A stretch of DNA of 64,000 nt from Microdochium bolleyi (GCA_001566295.1 KQ964247.1:2914001-2978000), one strand, 5' to 3'; numbered from the stretch's first letter, positions 44,960-57,778 are shown. The notes: generated by a model from the letters alone, not told the origin. Numbers and translations: made by a program.

Positions 44960-47900
44960 CTACAGCGCAAGGTACTTCTCGCCCAGCTCCCGCATCCCTT
45001 GGAGATCCCCGCCCGCGAAGCAGATCTGCTGCAGGTTGAACGCGGCCTCCTTTGTCAGGTCGTCGGAGCCCATGATCGCTTTCCCACTCCCCGCTTCTCC
45101 CTCTTCTTGTTCCCCTGCGTCTTCTACACGACGACGAGGGGGCGGCGGCGGCACGTCGCGCAGCACGCGCAGGTAGTACTCGACGGCCAGGTGCGGCAGG
45201 CCGACGGCGTGGTAGGTGCGCGCGAGGTTGTAGTGCGCCTCCTGGCGCTGCGCGGGGGTCGGCGGTGGCAGCGACGACGACAAGGCGGACGACGAGATGC
45301 CGCAGCGCATGTCGTAGTACTGGTGCAGGAACAGGAACCCTTGCGCGATGATATGCTGCCTGTTCTCCGACTGGCGCTTGAGCGCGTAGTGGACGTAGCA
45401 CTGCCCGATGCTCAGGATGATCATCGGGTTGTGCGGGTCCACGGCGTAGGCGCGCTGGAAGTAGTCTGCGATCTGGTTCAGTTTCGGGCTCGTTGCATGG
45501 GCTATACTCTGGGCGGGAACGTGGGAGAGCAGCCCATCGGAAGAATCAAGGGGGGGGGGGGTGAAGAAGATATGACGGGGACCTACTCAGTGCATACGTG
45601 AAGCTGTTCGAGATGAACAGCACATGCCCGTACAATGTCAGCAGCGTGACGTCGAGCTCCTTACTCGGGTACGACCGCTGCGCATCGTCATCGCCGCCGC
45701 CGTCGTCACCCTTGTTGTTGTAATTGGTGGTGTTGTTGTTACTGATGGTCCTCTCCCTCTGGAGGCTGCCCAGCCCAGGTCCCTTGGCGTTGAGCTCGCC
45801 GCCCGACACAACGCGGTCCATCATCTTGATCTGCCGCAGCATGTACTTTTGCACGGGGCCCGAGGCGTACCAGGACGCTGGGGAAGGGCAGAGCCGCGAG
45901 ACCGCCGAGAAGAGCCGGAACGGGTCTGTGTCGAACTGGTTGTTGCGCATGAAGTAGCGCGCGATGGCGACGCACGTCTCCTCGTCCCTGGCGCGCAGAG
46001 CGCAGGCTGTTACGTGGTCATGATGGTCAGTTCTGACCTGATGCTGTGAGATAAAGTGTGACTCTTGGAGCTCGTCTTACCTGCCCACGCCACGTGGATG
46101 ACAAAGAGGTCGTCCTTGGAGTTGGAGAACATGACTGCGTCACGCGCCGACTCGCAGACGCTGTACGCTTGTTGGTACTTTCCCGCGTGCGCGAGGCCCG
46201 TGGCGTATTCGAGGAAAAGATCGAGCCACTCGTTGAACGGAACGCCGCGGTAGGCAAAGCCGACCCGATCGCCCACAGGCCTCGAGATGTTCTCCGACTC
46301 TGGGTCCAGGGCTGTAGTGAATTGTCAGCCATGGCAGTCGGTGACAACGTGAGATGCGGCACAACTTACTATGCGAGAGACGCTCTGCCATCTCCATGAG
46401 ATTGGTACTCTTCGACACGCCCTTCCGGTCATCCTGCTTCAAGCCAATGTGGCCCAGATACCGCTCCCACGAGTAGAACTGCTTCACCGACTGGAAGTCC
46501 TCGATGAGCTCGCGCGCGGCGGCCATGAGCGGCGCCGGGGGCCCCGTCGGCCGGCTCGATCCAAACTGCTCCCGGCACTCGCGCACAATCTGCCACTTCT
46601 CGGCCAGCTCCGCGGCTCGCAACAGCCGCTCCTTCTCGAGCTCCTCGCGGCGGGCGAAGACGCGGGGGCGGTGTCTCTTAGCACCACCGCCACCGCCTAT
46701 CATGGGGTCGCCAGCCCCAGCTTCTCGTGGCTTGCGTGCTCTGGGCTTGGGCTTCTCGCCGCCGAGCCTGCGTATTCGCTGTGGTCGAGCCTGTTTTCTC
46801 TTCTGCTTCTTCCTCCGTGGAGCGCCGTCCGGTCCGGCGCCGTCTTCGTGATCTTCATTATCATCATCGTCGTCATCGTCATCCTGCCCGTCGTCCTCAT
46901 AGTCGGCATCGTCGCGCGCCTGGGCCATGTGCATGGCCTCCCTGACCAGGATTAGAGCCTCCCTCTCCTCACGCACGGCCTCGTACATCTTGGCCAGTTC
47001 GTAGCGGGCGTCGATGGAGGCCTGGTCGTTACTCTCGTCCGACTCGATGGCCGCAGCGAAGCACTCCTCGGCCCGGCGGTTGTCGTTGATCACGAGGAAG
47101 CATTTTCCGGCGCGGTACATGGACCGGCCATCGAGACACTCGGGGATGGTGAGGAGTAGCTCAAAGTACTGGAGTGCCATGGGGATCTTGCCGACCTCAT
47201 AGAGTGTTCCGGCTACCTCGACGAGCAGGTGGGAGTGCTCCGAGAAGAGCTCTGCGGCATTGCTGCCGAGAGGGTCGAGCCATTGTAAATGTCGCTGTAA
47301 ACCTTTGATGTCAGTCAATGGCCACCAGTATAGAAGTTAGATAGCTGGTGCATGCTTACCGTAGCTTCCTCCTCATGACGCAATTCAAGTCGTATCACCG
47401 CAAGCTTCGTCCGCAGCGAGAGCGGTAGCCCGGCGCCATACGACGATATAGGATGTCGTCCGCTCTGGAACCCATCGACTGCCGATCTCCGCATATCGTC
47501 CTCGTCCCACTCCCGATCATCCTCCGGGAACTCATCCCAGAATGTCTCGTCGTCGCGACCCAGCAGCCACCGCGACAGGAACTTGAGTTCGTAGGCCGCC
47601 TCTGTGAACTTCTTGACGTAGATGAGCAGCTCGACCAGCACAGTCAGGCTCTCCCAGTCGAACCCGCCGCCCTGGTCGAACCCGACCTGCCTGTAGTGCA
47701 CTATCGCCTGGCGGTACGAGGCAACCACGTCCTCGATGACGGCTTCGTATTTGCGCGCGACCCGAGTGCGGCTCGACTCGGCAAGCAGGACCGCGGCCTC
47801 GGCCCAGTTGCGCAGGGCATACAGGTCCGTGAAGTCCCTCTTCACGAGGAACTCGTAGTCGCGGCACGCGCCCTTGATGAGCCCGCGCTCCATGGTCAGA

Positions 47901-48634
47901 GCGGCGCGACCATACCGCGCGCCGCGGTGGTTGACGTCGCCCTTCAGCACACCAGAGTAGCATTGGGTGGCCTGTTTTGTAATCTCGTCGGCGTCGTCGG
48001 GGAAGTCCTCGCGCAGCTCGATGGCGCGCTGCGCGCACTCAAGCCACTGGTCGAAGTTCTTGGGCTCCAGCTGGCACGCCCAGATGCGCGCCGTCAGTCC
48101 TTTGCGATAGTCGCCGCGCTCCTCGAAGAGCTGCGCGAGCAGCACCCACGCGCGGTGGATCTCGGCGTTGATGCGGATCGCGTCCTCGACGATCTCGATG
48201 GCCTCGTCGACACGGCCCTCAAGGTACAGCGTGGACGCGGTGTTGAGGCGCAGCTTAATATCGCCCGTCGGCTCGGCTGCTTTGCGAGGGCCGCGCTTCT
48301 TGATGATCCGACTTGCTGCATCGGCCGCCGCCGCTCCTCCACCACGCCCTCCCCGGCCTGGTGCACCGCCGCCACGCCCACCTCGTCGTGAGTAGGGTGC
48401 CGGGCCCAGGCCCATTGGTACATCTGGTCCGATATCGTACATGTCCTCGTCATCCTGATGTTGGCCGCCCCCAGAACCCTGAGCTTCCTGCTCCTCGGCG
48501 AGCTGGGCCTGCATCAGCTCGAGCAGCGGATCTGTGTATGCCGCGTCGTTGCTGGGCGCCGGATTATTCGGCTCCAGCGCCGGGTCGACTGGCACATCGT
48601 CGAGGTCCATGTTGCGTCTGGTGTTGAGGTCCAT
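44960..48634 (-). CDS. TFC4: TFIIIC TPR subunit (Tfc4/Sfc4, tau131 type)
   Basis: Five exons on the minus strand: 47360-48634, 46370-47294, 46081-46311, 45587-46006 and 44960-45501, for 1130 residues. An acidic N-terminus with a Gly/Arg (RGGRGGG) patch precedes TPR arrays (LNTASTLYLEGRVDEAIEIV, AWVLLAQLFEERGDYRKGLT, LLVEVAGTLYEVGKIPMALQ, GKCFLVINDNRRAEECFAAA). An acidic Asp run and a Lys/Arg-rich spacer separate the two TPR blocks, as in yeast Tfc4. The C-terminal end has RAYAVDPHNPMIILSIGQCY and ALKRQSENRQHIIAQGFLFL, hallmark tau131 motifs. It bridges TFIIIC to TFIIIB at tRNA genes. The start is the ATG at 48634; an upstream TTG is ignored. The fourth intron (45502-45586, donor GTAGGT, containing a G12 run on the plus strand) is the least certain boundary. 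Confidence 0.92.
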
Positions 48635-49657
48635 CGCTGTCAATGATGTCGAAATCGGGAATGAAAACTCCTTCAGACTTCGGTCGCTTCCTCTTCAACA
48701 ACACGAATCTCCGCGCGGCTCGCTAGTCATGCGCAGCAGACCATGCGGCCACAGCCCGGCTCCTATGTCGCTTAGAGCTCGACCCTTTCACGGGAACATA
48801 GCAGCATCTCAAGAATTTGCCAGTCCCAGGCCCATCGGCAGAAGCCGCCCCACTCCGCTGTCCGTGGAAGCTTGAGAGGTTCGGGTCAGAATCTAAACAT
48901 AACAACCGTCAATCAAGAGGAAGCCACAATGTGCATCTCACGTGACATACCGTAGAGTCCGTTAAGCGCGCCAGATAGATTGGCAAGCGGAGCAAGGCAC
49001 GACGAGCGATGTGGTTCATGTACGGCTGTGGTCGTATTGGACCTTTTTATTATGGGGAGGTCGAAGAAAGGATGCGGCCCGTCTGCAGCACGCCGGCAGG
49101 CAGCTTGATCAGTGGTCGCAGGCACGCCCCACTTTCCATTCTGGAGGCAAACTCGGCTTCAACAGGTGGTCTCCCGGCGACATACCCTTCGGTGGTACCA
49201 TGTCACTGATCACTCCAGTCCGCTAGCAGGGCGGTCGAGACAAACTGTTTGCAACGATCCTCCGTCGCTATGCTATGCTCCATTGTGTGCTCATATGGAT
49301 GCCGAGAAACGACAATTCCTATCGACGCCGCATAAGCTCATTTTCCAAGTCCCCCTCCATAAATGACGTGTTTGTCGAACGTTGCGGAGAATGAACCAGA
49401 TGGGAAATATAAGAAACTGGTAACCTAGTCTAATGGCCGGTTGGAAGACCTCTGCTTCAAACGCTACATATGCAATCGTACTCGTCTTTACATGCAACCC
49501 TAGATCCCTGTCCCGAGGCTGACGATTATGTCTTAACTTGGTCGAAGCTTCTGCCAGGAAGTCCTTTGTATAGTAGATGTCGCATCAGTGAGCAAAAGAA
49601 TTGCCAGATGGTGAGCCCCAAGCTCGCTCGGGTCTCACGCTCCTATTATTGCAGCGG
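48635..49657. other. Intergenic region
   Basis: 1 kb between the TFIIIC start and the VTS1 stop. The left third should be the TFIIIC promoter. A fragment at about 49415-49470 vaguely recalls tRNA A and B boxes but has no acceptor pairing. Nothing else is supported. Confidence 0.45.
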
Positions 49658-51607
49658 CTAAGCCAGTTTGCCGTCTGCTTTGGCTTCTGTAATGGTCACG
49701 GTGGTTAGCTTGATCCCGAAAACTCGGCCAGGTTGGGTGGCGAGCGCAGACGTGACATGACCTACCTCGAACCTGTTCGAACACTTTGAGCATCTTCCGG
49801 CGCGCACCGAGCGCATTGACGCCGCGATCCTCCAATGCCTTGTCATCCAGCTCAACCAGATCGTTCCAGTTCATCTCCTTGAGGTTATCAGTGTACTTGT
49901 GAAGACGAAGGCTGCGAAGCCAAGCGGGGATGTCCTGGAGGAGAGTGGGGTCGGTGGGATCCTCCGGGGGCTTGGAGCTGCCACGACGACCGCGCGGCGA
50001 GCGTCCCCTGTTGATATCGGAGTGGTCCGATAGATAACCCTCGTTGGGAAGTCCCAGTTGGCCCATGCCAATACCTCCGAGCCCACCAGTGAGCAAGGGG
50101 TTTTGACCGTCATACGCGCTCAGGAAGCCGTTGCTCTGGGGAGAGGCAAATGCTCCCATCGGGCTCAGAGCAGAGTGCATGGCGATGCCGGGCGAGTTCG
50201 GGCGGGAGCGTTGCTGAGCAAAACCGCCCATGGCTTGTTGGCTCTGGAGGGCGAGCATCTGATCACGGTTCAGGACCTGGCCATGCTCATTGACCATGAC
50301 AATATTGGCACCGGCAAAGTTGGCACCGGGGCCAGGAGACATAGGCAGGTGGCCAGTCGGGTCGTTGGAGCGAGCACGGCGGTACTTGCGAACGTCATCC
50401 AGAGCAAACCGGTTGTTGACGGTAGAGAGCGCAGCAAGCTTCATGGCGGTGGCATTGGCGACCATATCTGCCTGGTTGTTCTGGTTGAAGTTGGGGACCA
50501 TCGGGGTGTTAACCATGGAGGCCCAGTTGCCACTGGCTCCTCCGGCGTACGGGGAGAGCAGAGGCATGTCGGCACCAGACTTGTCGGGCAAGTTCAGCGT
50601 GGTGTTCTGAATGCCACCAGGACCAGCACCGCCGAGCTGAGGAGGACGAGGGGATCTCAGACCTCCAGCAGAGGGAGGAGGCTGCACAAACTGGCCCATG
50701 GGGGTCTGTCCCGCACCCGAAGCCTTTGATTGCGACGAGGTTTGCGAGGGGTTCCAGGGCGAACCCGGGTTCTGTGCAGCTGAGTCATGGCTCTCACCAG
50801 GCGCCAACGAGCTGCGATGGTCGACAACAGTGCTGTTGCGGTTGGACGGGGGCTCGGCGCCTGTCTTCTGCGTGAACTTGGCCTTCTCGATCGCAATAGC
50901 GGCGGCCGCGTCAGGGAACATGGCATTTATGGTGCCCTGGTCGAGTCCTGACTGTCTCTTGGCCGAGGCCGGTGGCTGGACGAGGGAGTTCCTGTTGGAA
51001 GAGACATTGAGCTTGTTCATGGCGTCACTAAGGCGGTTCGACATGGGGTCTGCAATGTTGGTTGTTAGTAACGGCCCTTGACTCTGGTTGGTGTGACGAG
51101 CTCGTGAAGCTAGTAGGCATTACCTTTGTCGAAGGTAGCAGGAGACAAGACGCCCGACATGGGATGGTTCTTGCCCATCTGCTGCAGGACCTGAATGAAG
51201 AAGCGAATCTGGACCTGGGTTGTCTGCTGCAGGAGGGCGTACAGCGCAGCAGTACGCTCTGCCTCGGACAGGACTCGGAACCACTGTTCAATAGCGCTGA
51301 GTTCGTCCTTGAAGTCCTGGTCCAAGGTGGCGGCAGCCATCTCCTCGAGAGTTGTCTCGTACTGGTCAATGTCGGCGATCCACTGCTGCGTCGCCTTGTC
51401 CTGAGGGTCGGAGTCGGCACCCTGGCCCTGACCCTGCTGGCCGTAAAAGTCCGACGAAGGACGGATGCGGCTCGTGGCAGCAGCGCTGGACAGAGCAGCC
51501 ACGTCTGCAGATGCTCGGAGAGGGTGGTTGCTGCCGGTGACGCCAACAGGCCGCGGAGGCCGCAGCGAGGAGACGGCTCCTGCCTCAGGGGTGCTGTTTC
51601 GGTTCAT
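49658..51607 (-). CDS. VTS1: VTS1-type SAM-domain RNA-binding protein
   Basis: Three exons on the minus strand: 51124-51607, 49766-51049 and 49658-49686 (introns 74 and 79 nt), for 598 residues. The start is the ATG at 51607 (MNRNSTPEAGAVSSLRPPRP); the frame is open further up but with no ATG. An N-terminal helical block (QQWIADIDQYETTLEEMAAA ... FFIQVLQQMG) is the conserved Vts1 N-terminal region. A long Pro/Ser/Gln-rich disordered middle follows. The SAM domain closes the protein (DIPAWLRSLRLHKYTDNLKE, MNWNDLVELDDKALEDRGV, GARRKMLKVFEQVREAK). The 29-nt last exon restores the conserved end EAKADGKLA. Yeast Vts1 and Drosophila Smaug use this SAM domain to bind CNGG stem-loops and direct mRNA deadenylation. 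Confidence 0.95.
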
Positions 51608-53036
51608 GTTGAGCTTCAAGTTTGGTGGAACTGCTTCTTCAAAGAGTTGGCGGGTATGGATTGAGAACAGTCTCAAGGGGCTGCTGGCCAATCGGTGGAG
51701 GAATGGCTAGCAGGACTCGACGCGGGAAGGTAAAGAACGAGGCGACAGTCTGCACCAAGGGCAGGCCTGGTCGGTAAAAAGGCCACGGAAGATGCTGTTG
51801 ATGACTCGCCCGTGATTGTAGATGGCAGTGACTGCCTATTCCGTCGAGAGTGATGGACGACACCTCGGGGTGGGTGTGACCAGAACCTGACGAAACGAGG
51901 TGGAGAGCTTGTCGATCAGAGCCCGCGGAGGATGGGGTTGTCGGGACGGGCGTGAGGCGAAGGGGAGAGGAAGAGGAAAGATCCAAAAAAAGGAGGCTCG
52001 CGTGCGAAGGCGTGTCGACGTGGGAAAGATGCTCCTGCAGTAGCCGGCTGACCTCAAAGGAGTCTTAGCACACGAAAGTCGAGAGCCTGGAGCTTGCGAT
52101 GGGCAGGTGGCCTCTTGTGGGTTGTGGAGGACAGGAGAGGTGGGAGGTCAAGGTGGGAAGAGGTGCGTGCAGCGGCCAGAAAATTCAAGGAGTAGAGTGC
52201 GGCGGTGTTGGAAGGGCCGGGGTCAGGTAGCTAAGGTGGGTGGGTGCCCTGAAATGGTGCCGGATGGGCAGGTCAGTAAGCTAGGTCCGCAGCACTTCGG
52301 CAGCGTCCCGGGTCGATCTTTCACTTGGCTCTTTCCACAGAATAACTCAGGGGTTTGTTGGCATGGCCCGTGATGAGATAGTCTGGACAGAGGGTCATTA
52401 GCAGAGCGTCCATGGCAGCAGATGCGGAACTGGGCAACCCGAGCGTCGAGGTGGCTGTTGCCAAACAAAGAACAATGGAACACCGTGTACACGAGCCGCT
52501 AGACCGGGACCCCTGATCTCGACTCGTGGGGCGCTGTGTTTCAGTTTCCTGTCTGCATCGCGCGAGTGGCCCCCAGCCCAATTGCCATCTGTGCCATCGG
52601 TGCCCTCGGGCAGACGCCAGATCCAATCGCTCCATCTTCCCGCCCAGCCGCACCAGGGGCCGCGTTGACGTCTGAAGTTTCTTTGCTTTCGCCGCAACGG
52701 TGGTCCTTGAAACAAGCTGGGCAGTGGCGCAGAGATTCCCGCATGACATAAGCATTACTTCAAGATCACGGTCATCACCCTATGGTGATCGTAAGACAGG
52801 CAAATGTCCTTGATTGGCCGAAGAGCAGTGCACAAGCAGCGCGTTCTGGATGTACCTCTAGGAGAATGTGTAGCCAAGGTAGAAGAAGAGAACAGAAACA
52901 AGTACAAGGCGGTCAAAGTCAACTCCCAAACTCCAGAATCCTGCCGAGAAAAGTAATTTATAGAGTCGGGTGCCTGGCGGAAGCTGCAAAGCCGGAAATA
53001 CTAGGAGTCGGCAGCAGATCCCAGGGCTCACGGGCC
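51608..53036. other. Long upstream region of VTS1
   Basis: 1.4 kb with no supported gene. It should contain the VTS1 promoter and a long 5' leader (the frame remains open for ~85 nt upstream of the ATG) plus the 3' flank of the next gene. Confidence 0.5.
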
Positions 53037-54428
53037 TTAGTTGTGCTCAATGGGGTCATGGGGCAGGAGTGGCTCCGGCTCCTCGCGCGGACGTAGGAAC
53101 TCAAACGGAGGCTGGACGATGCCATTGAATAGAAAGGTGAAGTAGACGAGCAGCACAAAGCCGAGGACCTGCAGCCACTTAAACGTCTCCCAGCCGAGGC
53201 CTAACGAGACGATCCAAATGAACAGCGTGCGGCAAGTATCGATGGTGGACCGGGACGTGGCGCTGACGGTGCGCGTGACGGAGAGGCCAAAGAAGTTGAA
53301 GCCACTGAGAGGTCATCGTGTTAGCGAGGTGGAACGATTGGAGCGTGCAGATGACAGACGCATGGACTTACCCGATGCTGACCATGATGAGGAGGCTGGA
53401 CACGAGGACAATCTTGTTGTCAGTCATTTGGCGGAGGCCCTCAACCATGTCAAAAGGTCCGTAGCGCCCGGCATCCGTCATGCCAATAGCGAAATGAAGC
53501 ACGAGCATGCCAGTGAGCGTGGTGGCGAGGCCAAAAAGCCCCTCCCAGCCGACGACCTGCAGCGGATCGATGTTCGATCGCTCGAGCAGGTACTCCTCCA
53601 GGACGAACTGGGTAGCGGTGAAGATCTGAGCTCCGGCAATGAGCACGACTCCAAAGACAGCTCGCAAAGCGTCGGCGCTGGGATCAGCCATGGCAGCAGC
53701 AATCGCCGAGTGCGCCGAGGCCTTGGAGTCGGGATAAAGGTAGCCGGCGAGACCAACAACTGCAACACCGAGCACGACGCCAAAGAGGGACACCCAGTGG
53801 AACAGCAGCAGCTTGCGCTTCAGGAAAATAACGCTGAAGAGGCCCACAAAGAGCACCAGCGCACCACGGGTCATCTGGTAGATCGAAGCGGCAACCATGA
53901 GAAGGCCAGCATTCATGAGGGTCGTGCCAAGGATGTCACAGATGGCAGGTAGCGCAAGCAGGAGGATGCCAAAGCCGGCAAGCAGGCCGTCGGGCGCTCC
54001 TGAGCTCCTCTCCCTCGCAATCAAAGTATCCTGAGATGTGATGCTGGCCGCGTCGTCGTCGTCGCGAGCAGCAGACGGGTCGCGGGTGCTGACGGGCTGG
54101 TATCCTTCGCGCTTCTTGCTGACATAGCTCTGGTACAGAGACATGAGGCCGACAACAATCCAGCATCCGGATTCACCAACAAACATCTGCGCCGTCTGCA
54201 GGACAGGCTGCTCAAAATGGGTTCGCTTCTTCGGATCGGGGTCATCGCAGTTCCGCACACATTGATTGTCCTGGGAAAATGGCCATAGCCTCGCGTCAGC
54301 CGGCGGCTCCCTGACGGGATCTTCCATCGAGCACATTGCCTTACCTGGTACTTGGTCAAGAGCGTGTTGCAGACGCCTGTGAGCAACATCATGCCCACCA
54401 AGAACGGGATCATCGCCTTTGACGCCAT
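53037..54428 (-). CDS. SLC35F6-like membrane transporter
   Basis: Three exons on the minus strand: 54345-54428, 53372-54270 and 53037-53304 (introns 74 and 67 nt), for 416 residues. Exon 1 is a full membrane helix (AMIPFLVGMMLLTGVCNTLL ending TKYQ). About ten helices follow in all. Motifs of the drug/metabolite transporter superfamily SLC35F6 branch are visible: LPAICDILGTTLMNAGLL, ASIYQMTRGALVLFVGLFSV, LKRKLLLFHWVSLFGVVLGV, AQIFTATQFVLEEYLL, GFNFFGLSVTRTVSATSRST. Residues ~55-105 form a charged loop with SKKREGYQ. Human SLC35F6 is lysosomal/mitochondrial; the fungal substrate is unknown. The C-terminus ends in a short hydrophilic tail after VLLVYFTFLFNGI. Confidence 0.93.
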
Positions 54429-55130
54429 GGTTGAGTGCCGATGCTGTACTCGCCAGGAGCACGCGGTTTCGAGAGAGCGACGTGGGTTGGTTGATATGTA
54501 TGTGAGCAGAGATGACGCAAAGTACGACACTATCCCCCATGAGAAGCTGGCGGAAAGCTTCTTGAGTTCGTCAAACAACACTGTCCGGACACTATAACGC
54601 GGCTTTGATGGCAGGAAGAGCTGGAGGCTGGGAGTAGCCAGAGGTGGAGGTGCGTCAGCCGAGACGTGTGTCACAAGGGCTGCTGTGGGGCCAGGTTTAG
54701 TCACCCGCCTGCCAAGACTCACTTTAATCCGAATCTGGGGTTGGAGAGCGCAATACAAAGATGAGAGCCTCCGAGAGCTCACACGACATAAAACATTTCA
54801 CCTCCATCTACCAGTAACGGGTTTAATTCATTGGGCTGACCAACGTTACATGTTTATGCCCGAGCGTAAAGACAGATCCATGTACGCTATGAGACTATTG
54901 TTGCTTGCTGGCAGTTCACGGATTGTGACACTGTTGGAGGGAGCTGGCCAGAATCCGTTGCTTGTATTGTCCACGGATGATACAACATATAAAGAATGAA
55001 AACCACGACGCTCAGTATGCTGTAAAGAAAAGAAAAAAGCCTAGCAGTAATCAGGGGGGTGAACCCATTATTTCTTGTGTATCCCTGCTTGCCCTGTTGC
55101 TAATGTGGGTATCATGTTCGGTGATTGTGC
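54429..55130. other. Intergenic region
   Basis: Promoter side of the SLC35F6-like gene and 3' flank of the DUF2985 gene. The region around 54800-55100 is AT-richer. No gene is seen. Confidence 0.5.
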
Positions 55131-56225
55131 TCAAACTTGTGCCTCGGCAGTGTTCTCCTTCTCGCCGCGTCCGAACATCTTCCGCTTCTTCTTGTCCTTT
55201 GGTGCCTTGTCGCCGTAAACGTTGTGATGCGGAATACCGAGTTGGCGATCACGAGCCAGCCGAGCGTGGTCGGCTTTGGTGAGTGGTACACCTTCAATCA
55301 TTTTGACGTGCTTGCCCTCCACGCCCATCATGATGCCAGCAATGGCAGCAACGATGCACGCCAGGCACACGAACAGTCCGGTCGACCAGCTCGGCCTGTC
55401 GTAGCGGTTCAGAAGCCACATGTACGTGCACAGGCATACCTGGAACCCAGTATTGGCGACATTGTTCCAGACAACGAAGTCCATCTTCCACAGTTTGGTA
55501 GGTGGTGCTCTTATGCCTGTGGGTGGCGCGTCCGGGATAGTGTCAAGAGGGGTAGGAACGCTTTTGTGGTCAAACTTATCGGCCATTTCTTCGACGTTCT
55601 TAGGCCCGAGAGCCACGGGGAGATTGTCAGAGCCGGCAAGACGGAACCAGCCTCGGTGCACGCCAGCCAACGCCCGCAGCGCGTCGAGGTCACCCTTGAG
55701 CCGATATTTGAGTAGGTAGTAGAGGTCGCGGAAACGCCACGGGGCAAGGCCGAAGCCGGTCACGCAGAAGAGTGCGTTCAGGATCTGTGAATCGGTCTCG
55801 ATCCATATCCGACGAGGCGAGTCGATGTGATTGCAGTCGCCGTCCAGGCACATGCTGGGGGCGGCGTTGCACAGAAGCAGAAAGAGCATGCCTCCCCAGG
55901 CGACGACGTTGAGCGAGTACATGGTGAGGAAGAAGCCGAAGCCTGTGTTGTAGAAGTTCCAGAAGGAGACGAGGCCCATTGAGAGCTGCTCCTTGAAGGG
56001 GTACTTTGGTGGGAAGTGATACCCGTTTGCGTACTTGTGCGCCTGAGCGTCAACCGCGGCGACCCCCGTGGCGAAGGCGGCTCCAACGCCCTCTTGGGGC
56101 TGGCTGGGAGGAACTGGTCCACGTTGATGTAATGTGCCGTTTTCCTTCACAATTGGTGTCACGCTTTGCGCATGCTCGACGTTGCTCTCCTCCCCGCGAC
56201 TTCGAAGCGAATCGCTCGAGCGCAT
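55131..56225 (-). CDS. DUF2985 fungal membrane protein
   Basis: An intronless frame of 364 residues from the ATG at 56225 (MRSSDSLRSRGEESN). The frame stays open eight codons further but only from a GTG. A hydrophilic N-terminus of ~75 residues leads to membrane helices (FFLTMYSLNVVAWGGMLFLL; LFVCLACIVAAIAGIMMGV) around the conserved DUF2985 core CNAAPSMC, SPRRIWIETDSQILNALFCV, GFGLAPWRFRDLYYLLKYRL. The C-terminus is Lys/Arg/Glu-rich. The family is common in filamentous fungi and of unknown function; some members are annotated near PLAC8 proteins. Membrane localisation is an inference from the helices. Confidence 0.88.
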   Translation of the reverse strand: MRSSDSLRSRGEESNVEHAQSVTPIVKENGTLHQRGPVPPSQPQEGVGAAFATGVAAVDAQAHKYANGYHFPPKYPFKEQLSMGLVSFWNFYNTGFGFFLTMYSLNVVAWGGMLFLLLCNAAPSMCLDGDCNHIDSPRRIWIETDSQILNALFCVTGFGLAPWRFRDLYYLLKYRLKGDLDALRALAGVHRGWFRLAGSDNLPVALGPKNVEEMADKFDHKSVPTPLDTIPDAPPTGIRAPPTKLWKMDFVVWNNVANTGFQVCLCTYMWLLNRYDRPSWSTGLFVCLACIVAAIAGIMMGVEGKHVKMIEGVPLTKADHARLARDRQLGIPHHNVYGDKAPKDKKKRKMFGRGEKENTAEAQV

Positions 56226-57778
56226 CTTGGCAGGCTCGGCGACAAGCACCTAGCCGCGTGACCTATTGATACTGTGTCAGGTGCTGAGGAGCTCGATTGA
56301 TGTCGGACTGGATTGATGGCGAGGTTGGACGGAATTCGCTTCGGAGGGCTCCGCAGGTGCGTATCGAAGCAGCGGCTGCACAAGCGGCCAGGTCGGGACA
56401 GGATTGACAAACAAAGTCCTGGGTGATCCCTGCAGCAGATGAGATGTTTGTGTCGATACAAGAGCGCTGGACTGGGTGGTGGATGGGAGTATCGACAATG
56501 TGCTGACGAACGTTTGCGCGTGGGAACAAACACGGAAAAGCTGGCGACGAGAGAGAGGCAGCACGGGCGCTGTGGTGGTTTCCAAACAAGGCAGGGTGGT
56601 GCAACGCTGGGCCAGGCCTGGGCCGTTGTATCGAATGCTTGGCGTCGTCAGACCCTTCTACAAGTCTGGCGGGTGGCTTTGTGTGGCTTTGCGTGCGAGG
56701 TCGTACAGAGTACGAGATGCATTGGGAAGGGGCCGGGAAATGAGCCGTGGGAAGGCTGGAAGGATAAAGGGTGCGCATTTGCTGATCGACGCTGGCATGC
56801 GCTCGGCGAGGGCGCCGGCCATGCCTGCGCCCAGCGCCCACCAGCAACTCATCCCGTCCAGTTTCTTAAGGTTGCACAAGCACCGGGCTTGCCGCTGCCA
56901 GCCAGAGTCTCGAACTCTAATGCATTCCCGCTGCTCCGAAGGAGTCTCACGGGGCTTCCGTCTCAGCAGGCACCGTAGGAACCGAGTGCAGACAGGTCCA
57001 GGGGTTGGGTTGGGTTGCGGGAGTGGCGAGCTCATTTCAAGAGACCCTCGACCCTCGACCCTCGACGGATGTCCCAGCATTGCCCCACTGGCTTCCAAGA
57101 TTGTGCCATCTGGAACAAACGCCCCTCTTGCCGTCATCCGCACGATAGACAGAATTGTACAGAGCACTCTGGCAGTGCAAAACAACACCTACGCAGTAGT
57201 GACGCCGCGGGACGATTGTGCCGTCATGCGTCCTCTGGGCAGTCGTCCACGTTGCAAGGTCCACGTCGAGTGGCGACAGGTGCGGATCTGCGCCGATCGA
57301 TCGAGCACGCTTTCCTGCTTGGAGCACCACCCAAGTCTGGGGTAATGCACTGCTCCGTACTCCAAACACAACACTCGACGGGACGTCGGGGACCTCGAGA
57401 CTGCTGGACATTCCTCCAGCAAGTGGGGCCCCGAACCCCTTCACCAAGTTGCATTTGCGGTCCTTACACGCAACTTGAGGTACACGCATCTCATCTGCTC
57501 GTCGCGAGAGTCGAGATGCCCCATTCTCGGCTGTGCTCAATGACAAGAACGACTTCAGCGCTGCTCTGCAAGTGGTTGCCGTTGTTGACGTGTCTTCGTG
57601 TTGTTCTTCCTGGTGGTGTTCTGCCAAAACTGACCGCTTAAATATCATACACCTTGAGAGCCAGTGGGTTATGGCAGGAAGGACCAAACATCAGCGCCTC
57701 GTGTATCTGCTCTGTTCCTGTCTCTCCACGTCCAGCTGTGTGCCCTCCAGCTCAGCTTAGCATCGCCACGACTCAGAA
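56226..57778. other. Intergenic region
   Basis: 1.55 kb between two outward-transcribed genes (DUF2985 minus, SEN15 plus), so it contains both promoters. A CCTCGACCCTCGACCCTCGA direct repeat is at about 57045-57066. A tRNA T-arm look-alike at 56908-56925 lacks the rest of the fold. Confidence 0.5.

Noticed and set aside
49415..49470. A/B-box-like words (TAACCTAGTCTAATGG ... CTTCAAACGC)
   Set aside because: No acceptor stem pairing and the B box is imperfect.
53218..53952. 244-codon plus-strand frame opposite the SLC35F6-like gene
   Set aside because: Shadow frame; the minus strand encodes a clear ten-helix transporter with matching splice sites.
56880..56990. Possible minus-strand tRNA (T-arm-like AGAG-TTCGAGA-CTCT near 56908-56925)
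   Set aside because: No matching acceptor strand or A box is found at the expected distance, so it is treated as chance or a remnant.
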